Positions 49,904-57,934 of a DNA stretch of 64,000 nucleotides are shown piece after piece. The DNA is taken from assembly GCA_023401925.1 (NCBI GenBank), contig JAEXDA010000047.1:1-64000 (forward strand), in the 5' to 3' direction. Origin of the DNA: Bacillota bacterium (GTDB lineage: Bacteria; Bacillota; UBA4882; UBA8346). Within the stretch, counting starts at the first letter, position 1. The number at the start of each line of letters is the position of its first letter. The translations under genes were made by a program, and so were the position numbers. The notes under the pieces are model-generated. The model worked only from the letters and a program-made list of their open reading frames with translations, had not been told where the DNA came from and did no database searches.

Positions 49904-50725
49904 TTATCGCGTTATTTCTATATGAGTCAGGGACATGACTTTAAGGTTGTCAGATATCGTCATTCCAATCCTTTTAACCATGGGATAATTTTTTTTGTGG
50001 TTTGTAAACATTGGCATATTGTTGAGCACTCTAATGTGGGTATCCCATTTTTCCAGGTCATAAATGTTATCAACTCCCCAGATCAGACTGGCCTTTTGAT
50101 TCATTCCCCCACTTTCAATTACTTTTTTATTGGCAATTTTCACCCCTCTTTTGGAACTATAATCAAATACTACTTCAACTTGACCAAATTCTTGGGCGAA
50201 TTGCGAAAAAAGCTTTTGGACGTCCTTTTCATCAAAATAATATATCACACCGGCCATTAGCAGAAGCACATGTTGTTTATTCTTTATTTTGGAATACCAT
50301 CCATTCTCCAAAACCGATTCCGCTATGAACTGCCTGCGTTCGGTTTCCTTGATGTATCCTCTCCGCAAATCAATGACATCAGGAAAGTCAAGATCGTACC
50401 AATCAACTTTTCCATTATTGACTCTGTCATAAGTGGTATCTAATCCACAACCTATATTCACTATGGAGCCATCCGGATATTGTTCAAGAAAACGTTTGAT
50501 TTCCTGATCGAAATAAATACTCCTGGCAACCCATGACAAACAACTTAATTTACTGACGTTTTTTTCGACCTTCGAAAAATCATAGTTAATATCTTGGATG
50601 ATTGAGAGCGCAACTTCATCCACAAGAAGCGGTTTATTCTTTTGGGTTTCTGCCGCGCGTCCCCATAATGGAAGCAATAGTGTCTCTTGAACGGCTCCCA
50701 AACTAATCTTCTGGTTCTCGTTCAT
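49904..50725 (-). CDS. class I SAM methyltransferase, leucine carboxyl methyltransferase family
   Basis: This 273-residue enzyme carries the SAM-binding motif SIVNIGCGLDTTYDRV near residue 90, then VDWYDLDFPDVIDLRRGYI (the acidic ribose-binding loop), as in LCMT/TcmP-type O-methyltransferases. The opening AVQETLLLPLWGRAAETQKN is also typical of TcmP-like proteins. These methylate carboxyl groups of small molecules or proteins. The substrate is unknown. It stands as a single gene among unrelated neighbours. Confidence 0.82.
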   Translation of the reverse strand: MNENQKISLGAVQETLLLPLWGRAAETQKNKPLLVDEVALSIIQDINYDFSKVEKNVSKLSCLSWVARSIYFDQEIKRFLEQYPDGSIVNIGCGLDTTYDRVNNGKVDWYDLDFPDVIDLRRGYIKETERRQFIAESVLENGWYSKIKNKQHVLLLMAGVIYYFDEKDVQKLFSQFAQEFGQVEVVFDYSSKRGVKIANKKVIESGGMNQKASLIWGVDNIYDLEKWDTHIRVLNNMPMFTNHKKNYPMVKRIGMTISDNLKVMSLTHIEITR

Positions 50726-50831
50726 CGTAATCTAACCCCCCCGATAAAATATAATCTGATTATAAAGTTAATTCAGCAGTTATTTGGATGTAGTGGGCTA
50801 TATGAACTCATGGTTTCCAGGGGTCCATTTT

Positions 50832-51125
50832 TCACTCATTATTAAACAATCTTGCAAATCCTGAATAGGGTTCTAAAGCAATCATTTCAAAAGCAATTAA
50901 TCTTTCTTTTACTAAGGGTAATCTATTCAAAACCTTTTCGGCTTCATTGAGATCCTTACATTCAAGAATTATTATTGCGTTATGAGTGTTTTTATCAAAA
51001 TATATCTCACGAAATATCTCGGATTGATAAAGTTCCCACACACATAAAGCCTCTGCTTTCAAATGGGGTTTAAAATCATCATCGGATATATTTGGCATTT
51101 CTTTTTCAATCGCTAATATTTTCAT
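50832..51125 (-). CDS. small dimeric alpha-beta-barrel protein (muconolactone-isomerase-like)
   Basis: This 97-residue protein reads MKILAIEKEMPNISDDDFKP, LKAEALCVWELYQSEIFREI, NAIIILECKDLNEAEKVLN and LPLVKERLIAFEMIALEPYS, matching a widespread family of YciI/muconolactone-isomerase-like barrels sometimes misnamed superoxide dismutase. The function is not established. The ATG at 51125 is chosen; a TTG two codons earlier is in frame. The 19-bp hairpin and 15-bp motif lie upstream. Confidence 0.75.
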   Translation of the reverse strand: MKILAIEKEMPNISDDDFKPHLKAEALCVWELYQSEIFREIYFDKNTHNAIIILECKDLNEAEKVLNRLPLVKERLIAFEMIALEPYSGFARLFNNE

Positions 51126-51138
51126 CCTCAATACCTAT

Positions 51139-51217
51139 CTAGAAAATACTTTTTTGCCTCAATTCTTTCTCTGTGTCTCTGTGGCCAAAAAGCATTTAGG
51201 CCACAGAGACACAGAGA
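51139..51217. repeat. dispersed 15-bp motif plus perfect 19-bp hairpin
   Basis: ATCTAGAAAATACTT starts at 51137 (also near 2465 and 52057). It is followed by arms starting TCTCTGTGTCTCTGTGG (51168-51186) and their exact reverse complement (51199-51217), with a 12-nt loop. CACAGAGACACAGAG-type repeats recur between genes of many unrelated bacteria; their role is unknown. No T-run of terminator type follows on either side except a short one at 51150-51155 on the plus strand. Confidence 0.8.
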
Positions 51218-51391
51218 TAAAAACTATTTTTATCCTTTCACGTACCCCGGCGGGCCGGGGTGGGGGACTCTGTGATTATTTTCTATAAGCATACTGGATT
51301 CACCCAGCGGCTTTATACGGACACCATACCCACTGTAAATACATATGATGCCTATCATGTTTAAGCATACGCTGTGAAGGAGATGAGTGTT

Positions 51392-52021
51392 TTGCTTTCT
51401 AAACCAAATCCTAATCATACCGCCATTGTCATCACAGACCCTCAAAATGATTTTCTAAGTCCTGGAGGTAGAGGCTATCATCTGACAAAGAATAACATTG
51501 AGAAAAACAACACCATCCAAAACCTTGAACTATTAATGAACACCGCCCTGAATAAAGGTTATCAGCTTTTCATATCACCCCATTATTTATACCCTCATGA
51601 TTGTGGTTGGCAATTTACAGGAAATGAACAAAATATGTTATTAGGCCTTGGAGTCTATCAAAAGGAAAATTCGTATACACCACCGTCTGTGGGCGCTGAT
51701 TTTGTTCCTTCTTTCAAACCTTATATTTTTGATCGCAGAACCATCGTTGCAACTCCCCACAAGGTTGCCAGCCCCCAAACCAATGACTTGGTTTACCAGT
51801 TACGGCAAAATCGAAAAGAGCAGACGATTATTGCGGGAGTGCTTTCCAACATTTGTGTAGAGTCCCATATGAGGGATTTAATCGAAAATGGGTTTGAAAC
51901 AGCTGTTGTATACGATGCCACTGCAACGATTAGTGAAAGGGATTTTCAAGCAGCCTTTACCAATTACAAAGCATTTGCCAGTGCAACTTGGACAACACGG
52001 GAAGCCATCTCACATTTGTAA
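51392..52021 (+). CDS. cysteine hydrolase, isochorismatase family
   Basis: This roughly 209-residue protein has the isochorismatase triad: aspartate in AIVITDPQNDF, lysine in TPHKVASP and nucleophilic cysteine in GVLSNICVESHMRD. Family members hydrolyse isochorismate, nicotinamide, N-carbamoyl amines or related amides. AAGGAG (51376-51381) is best spaced for TTG at 51392; ATG at 51383 is only one base from it, and GTG at 51374 precedes it. The start is therefore uncertain. It is one of the few plus-strand genes in the accessory region. Confidence 0.8.
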   Translation: MLSKPNPNHTAIVITDPQNDFLSPGGRGYHLTKNNIEKNNTIQNLELLMNTALNKGYQLFISPHYLYPHDCGWQFTGNEQNMLLGLGVYQKENSYTPPSVGADFVPSFKPYIFDRRTIVATPHKVASPQTNDLVYQLRQNRKEQTIIAGVLSNICVESHMRDLIENGFETAVVYDATATISERDFQAAFTNYKAFASATWTTREAISHL

Positions 52022-52332
52022 AGCCTTGACGACTTTGCCAGCACAATAGCCCTTACTATTTAGAAAATACTTCGAAGCCTAAAAGATCAATCTTCCCACC
52101 AAGGCATCGGCACTATAAGTGACGCAGACGCTGAGAAAAGACGAAAAACATTGTTAAAAAAACTCTGTGCGCCTCACCAGTGAAGACGGCGCCCCTACGG
52201 GAGAAAAACAACTTTTTCTCGCCCTTTCACGTGCTCTCCGCCAAGGCCGGGTGGACGACAACTTAGAAAATCCTAGAAATCGATGCGGTTGTCTCCGGAC
52301 TGTGTTTTATGGTCTGAATCTCAGAAACACCG
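52022..52332. other. intergenic region with 15-bp motif and A/T hairpin
   Basis: This gap has no credible gene. It holds the third TAGAAAATACTT motif (52061-52072), a GACGCAGACGCTGAGAAAAG stretch akin to the dispersed CAGAGACGCAGAG family, and an 8-bp hairpin GAGAAAAA/TTTTTCTC (52201-52208, 52213-52220). Confidence 0.4.
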
Positions 52333-52932
52333 CTAGTTGTTATGCGAAGTCGGACACCCCGAAAAACATCTCATGATGAATTGTCCCTTGTCTCTGAATA
52401 TCTCGGTATATCCGGCTGTTATAAAAGAGGAACGAATTCCTGTATATCCTTTACATCCTGACAAATCCTCTGTTGGATCGATTGGATATGCCTCCACAAT
52501 CTTGGCTCCCTGAGAAATAGCATACTCCGTTGCAGCAAGGATGAGGGGCACCATTAGACCTTTATGTCTAAATGACTCTCCAATAAAGAAACAGACAATC
52601 GCCCAAACTTGGTTATCCTCGGCCTTATCTAACTGAGGATAACTATTATGTAACTGTGGAAAATTGCTCCTAGGTCCAAGCGAACACCATGCAGCAGGCT
52701 GCTCTCCCACATATGCTAAGAGCCCTGGAATATTCCCTGTTTGTACTAACCCCTTCATAGCGTTTTTATTTCCATCTCCGAGTTGTTTTTGAAACTTCTT
52801 TTCCGGAATCCTCCACCACATACACCAACAACCTTCGTATGCACCATTCTCTCCAAATAAATTCACGAAGTTCTCCCAATTCTCGAGTGTCAAAGGACGA
52901 ATCTCAACCTTTTTTCTTTGCATTGGGTACAT
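52333..52932 (-). CDS. GNAT-family N-acetyltransferase with GCWCMWWR motif
   Basis: This 199-residue protein belongs to a GNAT subgroup opening with EIRPLTLENWENFVNLFGEN then GAYEGCWCMWWRIPEKKFQK. It has the acyl-CoA region VWAIVCFFIGESFRHKGLMV and a C-terminal GYTGIRSSFITAGYTEIFRD. The two or three conserved cysteines near residue 35-40 mark the subgroup. Substrate unknown. GGAACGATG-type spacing supports the start at 52932. Confidence 0.75.
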   Translation of the reverse strand: MYPMQRKKVEIRPLTLENWENFVNLFGENGAYEGCWCMWWRIPEKKFQKQLGDGNKNAMKGLVQTGNIPGLLAYVGEQPAAWCSLGPRSNFPQLHNSYPQLDKAEDNQVWAIVCFFIGESFRHKGLMVPLILAATEYAISQGAKIVEAYPIDPTEDLSGCKGYTGIRSSFITAGYTEIFRDKGQFIMRCFSGCPTSHNN

Positions 52933-53475
52933 TTGATATCATCGTTCCTTTCCATCCAATTTCCCATAACCACCCGCCGGTCCTGACGTTTCAAAACCGC
53001 GTGGCGAAGCCGACTTGGTTTTGAAACTGTGAACGTGACTGCTTTATGAATAAATTTCATTGAAAATGCATCATGACTTGACAGAATACTTTCAAAGTGC
53101 AGCTGTGACTCATCTTTTATCCCAACCAAGGATCCAAGAGGCTCTGTTTCAAACCGATATCCTGCTTATTTACAAGTCTTTTTCTCCAGATGTCGGCTCC
53201 TGCCATTGATCTTTTTTAACCCTTTCAACCCGGAGCAGAGCAAAACCAATCAATATTTATTTGCCGGCGGTATTTTCGTCGATAATCTTCTCCATAGCCA
53301 ACCATCAATTATTGCAATAATATTCTCTATATTATTTAAAATAGCCTTCATTCTTTAGTTGTCGGAAAACATATAAATATAAATCATAGCTCTATTAGCC
53401 ACTGAGGCCATTTTGTTGATCTTCTTTTAAGACAATAAAAAATAAGGCCCCTTGATGCCTCATTTCTAGATACTT
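52933..53475. repeat. intergenic region with 40-bp cruciform and 32-bp dispersed repeat
   Basis: GTTTCAAAACC (52988-52998) and GGTTTTGAAAC (53017-53027) are perfect 11-bp arms, with GGC/GCC inside. The 32-bp repeat copy 2 lies at 53312-53343. No gene is credible in these 543 nt. A weak AAATAAGGCCCC.. A/T-flanked hairpin lies near 53440-53460, before the doc fragment stop. Confidence 0.7.
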
Positions 53476-53682
53476 TCAAATGGTATGATTTTGGATCCAA
53501 TACTTTATTTCCTTCGCTTTAAAAGAACCATTAGCTACCCCAATTCCTAAAGAAATTAATTCTTGTTGGGAATATTTTGTCCCGTTTAATCGAAGCAATA
53601 ACAGCATTAGTGCAATCCCGGTTCTTTTGTTACCATTCACAAATCCATGGTTATTGACTAGACTATAAGCAATGCTTTGCAA
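53476..53682 (-). pseudogene. Doc/Fic toxin, C-terminal fragment
   Basis: The frame has the catalytic Fic motif as NHGFVNGNKRTGIALMLLLL (H-x-F-x-N-G-N-K-R), followed by a C-terminal half normal for Doc. The N-terminal 50-60 residues are missing: the open frame begins at RHLQSIAYSL and is cut off upstream near 53690. No Phd antitoxin was found beside it. The remnant is probably inactive. Confidence 0.75.
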
Positions 53683-53842
53683 GTGACGGATACGTTTAGG
53701 CGCCAGAAAACATAAATCTGCAATGTCAAGTATAACTCATTTTACGCCCACAACATAAACGTGTCGCACGATGCGGCATTAACCCTTACAACTGGTATTT
53801 TATATAAGGTCTACATGTTTTGATACGTTGGCAAACCTTGTG

Positions 53843-54655
53843 TTACAACGCTAGATTTACTGCTGCAGGTATAGCTTCACAAATCGTCTTATAGAGGTCA
53901 TCCGATACTTTTTCATAAACTTCCTGTTCTTCGCCATCAAAACCCATATCATTCCATGAACCCATTCCACCAAAAACCCATGAAGCTTGACATGAACAAA
54001 GTATTTGAAGTGATTCTATATTTTGAAACGAACTTGGAAGTAAATCTTTGTGATAAACAAATTCTGGAGGATTGGAAGAATTTAAACATTTTAACCCCTT
54101 TTCAAAGCATTCTCCAAAACATTTTAGATTATGCCTTTCCGCAAATCTTTTAATTTCTTTGAGATTTTGCTCCAACCTTTTAGATATTGTTGCTAGAGAG
54201 TCTGATTGAAACTGACGCTTGATATCATTTCTTGAAATCCGCCCATAAGTTACAATCCATATTCTTTTATTTGGAGCATCTTTATTTCCAACTTCCCAGC
54301 GGGCTTCCCAATAATCGGATTTGTTCCCATAGCTCGCTTCAATCAACCATCTTCCACCAGCACCCACAAAACCTGCGGAATACCTATCTTTTAAATCAGC
54401 ATTTTGTGAAGAAACATAATGAAGCCATAAAGATTTTATTCCGGAGTTCTTAAGAAACTTTACCCAATCATCGGAGTTATGGGCTATCATTCTTTCGCCA
54501 TATTGGAATAACTTTTTTACCCAATCAACATACGCAATTCTTTCACAGAATTGCGTTGTTGAATTCGATAGATCAAATGAAAATGGCTCTTTTCCAAATA
54601 AATAAGCATTGGAATAAACAGTAAGTGAAGCGATTTGTGCGATAGGTCCAGTCAC
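53843..54655 (-). CDS. hypothetical 270-residue protein
   Basis: I do not recognise this protein. It has no signal or membrane segments. It is rich in aromatic residues, with GGRWLIEASYGNKSDYWEAR and a C-terminal GGMGSWNDMGFDGEEQEVYE. The start follows AAAGGAGAGG. A CCGCCC/GGGCGG hairpin (54672-54677, 54684-54689) lies in the short leader. Its isolated position among unrelated genes suggests accessory cargo. Confidence 0.6.
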   Translation of the reverse strand: MTGPIAQIASLTVYSNAYLFGKEPFSFDLSNSTTQFCERIAYVDWVKKLFQYGERMIAHNSDDWVKFLKNSGIKSLWLHYVSSQNADLKDRYSAGFVGAGGRWLIEASYGNKSDYWEARWEVGNKDAPNKRIWIVTYGRISRNDIKRQFQSDSLATISKRLEQNLKEIKRFAERHNLKCFGECFEKGLKCLNSSNPPEFVYHKDLLPSSFQNIESLQILCSCQASWVFGGMGSWNDMGFDGEEQEVYEKVSDDLYKTICEAIPAAVNLAL

Positions 54656-54837
54656 TTTTCCTCTCCTTTAGCCGCCCTTGACCGGGCGGACCCGTAGGCA
54701 ATGTCATTTTAGCCCCAATTAAAAAGCCCTCCCTGTTACAATCAAGAACATAAGATATGTCAAACTCAGGAACAGTACTGCGATATGTCCTGATCCTTGC
54801 ACATAAACAGAAGTCACTAAATGTACCAGCTTTAATA

Positions 54838-55143
54838 TTATCGAATCATCTGATTCGCATTTCTTTTATTGTAAAGAATCCGCCGGATTTCCATTATCTC
54901 TTCGATAACAACATAATAAACAGTAAAATTTTCTGTATAAATACGGTAATATGGAAATGTTCTCTTTTTTACCAAATGGAACGGTTCAAATGATAAAGAG
55001 CAAGTTAATCTTTCCATGATGGCCTGTTCCGCTTTATTAACTAACTTCAGGGCACTATCTGAATTATGAAGCCTTAAAGATATATAATCCACAATCTCTC
55101 TAAATTTCGGCAAGTATCTCAGGGTAAATTTACCCTTTTTCAT
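54838..55143 (-). CDS. RelE/ParE-family toxin
   Basis: This 101-residue protein has the RelE/ParE fold pattern: LRYLPKFREIVDYISLRLHN (helix 1), LVNKAEQAIMERL (helix 2), HLVKKRTFPYYRIYTENFTV and YYVVIEEIMEIRRILYNKRN (the strand block). Such toxins cleave ribosome-bound mRNA or poison gyrase. Its ATG lies within the end of the upstream antitoxin gene (14-bp overlap), the usual order. Confidence 0.8.
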   Translation of the reverse strand: MKKGKFTLRYLPKFREIVDYISLRLHNSDSALKLVNKAEQAIMERLTCSLSFEPFHLVKKRTFPYYRIYTENFTVYYVVIEEIMEIRRILYNKRNANQMIR

Positions 55144-55312
55144 TGATTCTGGACCTTACTCTTGAAAATACTTCATTATGGGCACATCGAATCGCGGAGG
55201 ACTCGGCTTCCCTATCAGCTTCATCAAGTTTAAGTTCAGTATCGTCTGTTAACTCTGCATTATAGGGCTCTCTACGATGACGGACGGACTCTACGGCCTT
55301 CGTCTCATTAAT
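55130..55312 (-). CDS. RelE-linked antitoxin, start codon unclear
   Basis: The frame reads NETKAVESVRHRREPYNAEL, DEADREAESSAIRCAHNEVF and SRVRSRINEKG, like small antitoxins that precede RelE-type toxins. No ATG, GTG or TTG lies at the expected position; the first plausible codon is ATT at 55312, inside the end of the GNAT gene (22-nt overlap). The frame stays open into the GNAT gene up to 55417. The antitoxin may use ATT, be read as a fusion, or be inactivated by recombination. Confidence 0.6.
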   Translation of the reverse strand: MNETKAVESVRHRREPYNAELTDDTELKLDEADREAESSAIRCAHNEVFSRVRSRINEKG

Positions 55313-55698
55313 TTTTCCGGTTCCCTGATAAAACCAAATTTCTCGTATAATCCATGGGCATCCCGGGTCCCCAAAATCCCAGCCAGATTCCGTAAAGATT
55401 CCGATTCCACAATACATTGGACCAATCTTTTCCCAAGTCCCCGGCCCCGGTAGGCTTCATCGATATAAACATCGGCCAGATAATACATAGTGGCCATGTC
55501 GGTCACTGCCCGGGCGAAGCCGATTTGCAATCCATGGTGATACATTCCAAAACAAAGTGAGTTTTGGATGGTCAATTCAATCGTATCTTTCCTGCGCTCA
55601 TTAGCCCAATAACTTTTGGCCAGAAATTCCTGGATCCGTTTAATTGATAACAACGCTTTGTCATCGCTTACCCGATATTCCCCATCGCTCCAATTCAT
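55291..55698 (-). CDS. GNAT-family N-acetyltransferase
   Basis: This 135-residue enzyme has ADVYIDEAYRGRGLGKRLVQ as acetyl-CoA loop and ends GLYEKFGFIREPEKLMRRRP. AGGAGG lies eight bases before the ATG. The 3' end overlaps the antitoxin frame. It resembles small GNATs in which the C-terminus is MRR. Substrate unknown. Confidence 0.82.
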   Translation of the reverse strand: MNWSDGEYRVSDDKALLSIKRIQEFLAKSYWANERRKDTIELTIQNSLCFGMYHHGLQIGFARAVTDMATMYYLADVYIDEAYRGRGLGKRLVQCIVESESLRNLAGILGTRDAHGLYEKFGFIREPEKLMRRRP

Positions 55699-55724
55699 TT
55701 ATGATTCCTCCTATGCTATTGCCG

Positions 55725-56081
55725 CTAATCCTTTGCACTGGTATGATCTTTCATCAATTCTCCGGCGTCGGCTTTCAATTCCAAAATCCAATCATATGTT
55801 AATTTTTCCTCCTGGACGGCTTGGAAAAATTGAAGCGATTGCTTATCCGTAAACACCAGCGGCAATCGCGGAATGATACGCTCCCCAAATATCATCTTTT
55901 CTGGGATTTTGAAGATAATAGGTATATACCTTTTTAATGCAAATAAATTGTTGTCTGTATTTAAAAACTTCACAAATAGCTTTTTTTATTAATTCAATTG
56001 CTTTGGCTGAAAACTGTTCTTCATTTTCACAATCCACAAAAGCGTTTATTCGATCACCAAGTGTATTGATTGAGTTGCCAT
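55725..56081 (-). pseudogene. degraded gene of unknown family
   Basis: An ATG at 56081 behind AAGGGAAG opens only 11 codons before a stop. A second frame continues as TLGDRINAFVDCENEEQF and AKAIELIKKAICEVFKYRQQ. A third frame carries RLPLVFTDKQSLQFFQAVQE and LTYDWILELKADAGELMKDH to 55725. Both later parts look protein-like, so one or two frameshifts are likely. Family not recognised. Confidence 0.4.
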
Positions 56082-56094
56082 TGTCTTCCCTTTT

Positions 56095-57024
56095 TCACGA
56101 CACGGTGTCGCTTATTCTCACATGGGTTCCGGTAACTCCGGCATCACATCCGGATCTTGATCGTTCATCAACAACGGAACCTCTGCTTGTAATCATCTCT
56201 TTAAGATTACTCCAGTCTCCCTTCCAAAGCAAGAAAGCGCCCCATACGGTTATCACCAAATTAGCCCATAATCCAGCCATAGAACTAATACCCACAGTTA
56301 TCCCCAGGGAATCGCGCATACCGTCATAAACCGCATGATATACCGTTGCCACTGCCAGACTACGACTTTTCGACCAAAAATACGCAAAAATAACACCATG
56401 CATTATAATAGGAACCGCTCCCAAGATGATGAGCGAAAGTACGGATATAACAATCATATATGTCTTTTCTGCCCCTGCGATATTCGTTTTTAAAATTGTA
56501 CCCGCCAAAACCGGCAGATGCCAAATCCACCAAATAACGGCATGTAATATTACAGATCTCCGCGCGCTTAAACCACTCGCCAGATGCGGCAATAAATAGC
56601 CGCGCCAACCGAATTCCTCTCCAAAGCCGGGAATGAGAGTAACAAATAAAAGTATAAAGACCCAAATAATAGTCCGGCAGGGCAAACCTGCAGGTAAATC
56701 CTTTGTTTTTAGCGCAAACCCAACCAGTGTTGGGACAACCCAGAGTATTAATGCAAAAGCGATAACTGTAAAATAATCCTTCGCTTTACCCCAGCGCCAA
56801 CCCGCATGGATGAAGTTATCCCTAAAAACGTACCTCCCGGCGACATAAGTACCAATAGTCACCATAATCATCGACGCACTGTTTAAAACATACCGTAATA
56901 AAAGATTAGTACCCCAGATGTTGCTTATAATCTGAAAAGGCCACGAAAGAGCAAATACAATCAACACGTATAACCCTAAAGAAAATGAAGCTGTTTTATT
57001 TCTTTCACCGATAATTTTAGGCAT
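56095..57024 (-). CDS. CPBP-family intramembrane metalloprotease (CAAX-like)
   Basis: This roughly 309-residue protein has eight hydrophobic helices. It carries the three CPBP motifs: GFGEEFGWRGYLL (EExxxR), HAVIWWIWHLP (FxxxH-like second motif) and the third HAVYD block. These glutamyl proteases cleave within membranes and, in bacteria, include bacteriocin-immunity proteins. The ATG at 57024 is chosen because a real-looking small gene ends at 57047 in another frame across the longer N-terminal extension to 57087. Confidence 0.82.
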   Translation of the reverse strand: MPKIIGERNKTASFSLGLYVLIVFALSWPFQIISNIWGTNLLLRYVLNSASMIMVTIGTYVAGRYVFRDNFIHAGWRWGKAKDYFTVIAFALILWVVPTLVGFALKTKDLPAGLPCRTIIWVFILLFVTLIPGFGEEFGWRGYLLPHLASGLSARRSVILHAVIWWIWHLPVLAGTILKTNIAGAEKTYMIVISVLSLIILGAVPIIMHGVIFAYFWSKSRSLAVATVYHAVYDGMRDSLGITVGISSMAGLWANLVITVWGAFLLWKGDWSNLKEMITSRGSVVDERSRSGCDAGVTGTHVRISDTVS

Positions 57025-57046
57025 CGCAATAACACCGCTCCAAGCT

Positions 57047-57205
57047 TTAATAATCTGTAATAACATTGGGCTCGTCAATTGGACCATAGATTGCGCAATC
57101 GTTTTTTAAACAATATGCCCAATATTTATCCCCGTATGACCAATGCCACCACTTAAGTGAAATAGTTAACCAAGCCCACCCTTTCCAAGGCGTTTTTCCA
57201 TTCAT
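57047..57205 (-). CDS. tryptophan-rich 52-residue ORF
   Basis: The frame begins at ATG 57205 behind GGGAG and reads MNGKTPWKGWAWLTISLKWW, WSYGDKYWAYCLKND and GPIDEPNVITDY. It has seven tryptophans in 52 residues, which is extreme. The open frame extends to about 57258 without an earlier start. It ends 22 nt before the CPBP protease ATG and could be translated with it. A small peptide next to a CPBP protease recalls bacteriocin-immunity pairs, but there is no direct evidence. It may also be a gene fragment. Confidence 0.4.
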   Translation of the reverse strand: MNGKTPWKGWAWLTISLKWWHWSYGDKYWAYCLKNDCAIYGPIDEPNVITDY

Positions 57206-57369
57206 TATCTCCCATGGCAAACCCTCAACTTTAAAATCACATCCGGATTGAAAGTATGATCAACCAATGAATGTCAGTATTGAATTTCTTCGCCATCATA
57301 TTCTCACGAACCAATGCCTCAGCCTAAATCGCTGCGAAATAAAATGATTACCATCAGCCTTTTTATCAA

Positions 57370-57546
57370 CTATTCCCATGAATTTCGTTCCTCTTGTATA
57401 TATTTATCAACATCCGTACCTTTCCACAGCTCTTTGCCCAAACCTCGCAAAGCTTTTGCAAAATCCTGCGGTTTTTCCGTCATAATGATTTGTTTCGCCT
57501 TTTCATCGTAAAACCAAATAATGTCCCCTTCTATCTCAAGCCTCAT
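57370..57546 (-). CDS. VapB-like small antitoxin
   Basis: This 58-residue protein was read directly from the sequence: MRLEIEGDIIWFYDEKAKQI, FAKALRGLGKELWKG and DVDKYIQEERNSWE. The KELWKG-DVDKYIQEERNSW ending is typical of VapB/RHH-linked antitoxins that bind a toxin through the C-terminus. Its ATG lies 1 nt after the retropepsin stop, so it is the third gene of that operon. No PIN-domain toxin lies downstream. Confidence 0.65.
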   Translation of the reverse strand: MRLEIEGDIIWFYDEKAKQIIMTEKPQDFAKALRGLGKELWKGTDVDKYIQEERNSWE

Positions 57547-57547
57547 T

Positions 57548-57934
57548 TTATTGTTCCACCGTCATCATCATATTCTTTAAATCAATCACCGAATGAGCCT
57601 TTTGAAGTAAATCCAAGCCTAAAAGCCCATTAATCTTCCCCTTCGGATCAACGACTCCAAAATCCACTTTGACTTGTTTTAGTAAAACCTTATCAATAAT
57701 GATTTCATCAATTTTCTTTGTAAAAAAGTTATGAATGCTTCCCCCAACTCCATAATAAGAGCCAATATTGTCATCTAATTCTGCATTGATTTTGATATCC
57801 TCTACTACATCAGGCGAAATAATTGTTTCCGAGGCGCCTGTATCAACTACTATATTTTCAATGACTTTCTCTTTCCCTTTATAAACAATCTTTAACGATA
57901 GGAAAAGCAATCCATTGCGATATAGCAATTCCAT
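57548..57934 (-). CDS. retropepsin-like aspartic protease
   Basis: This 129-residue single-domain aspartyl protease has active-site NIVVDTGASETIIS (DTGA) near residue 31 and GLLGLDLLQKAHSVIDL near the end. Dimerisation would supply the second aspartate, as in retroviral enzymes. The ATG at 57934 overlaps the TGA of the upstream gene. Bacterial single-domain retropepsins are rarely studied. The operon couples it to an 81-residue protein and a VapB-like antitoxin. Confidence 0.8.
   Translation of the reverse strand: MELLYRNGLLFLSLKIVYKGKEKVIENIVVDTGASETIISPDVVEDIKINAELDDNIGSYYGVGGSIHNFFTKKIDEIIIDKVLLKQVKVDFGVVDPKGKINGLLGLDLLQKAHSVIDLKNMMMTVEQ

Noticed and set aside
55158..55174. Fourth copy of the TAGAAAATACTT motif
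   Set aside because: It falls inside the antitoxin coding sequence and matches only partly, so coding constraint explains it.
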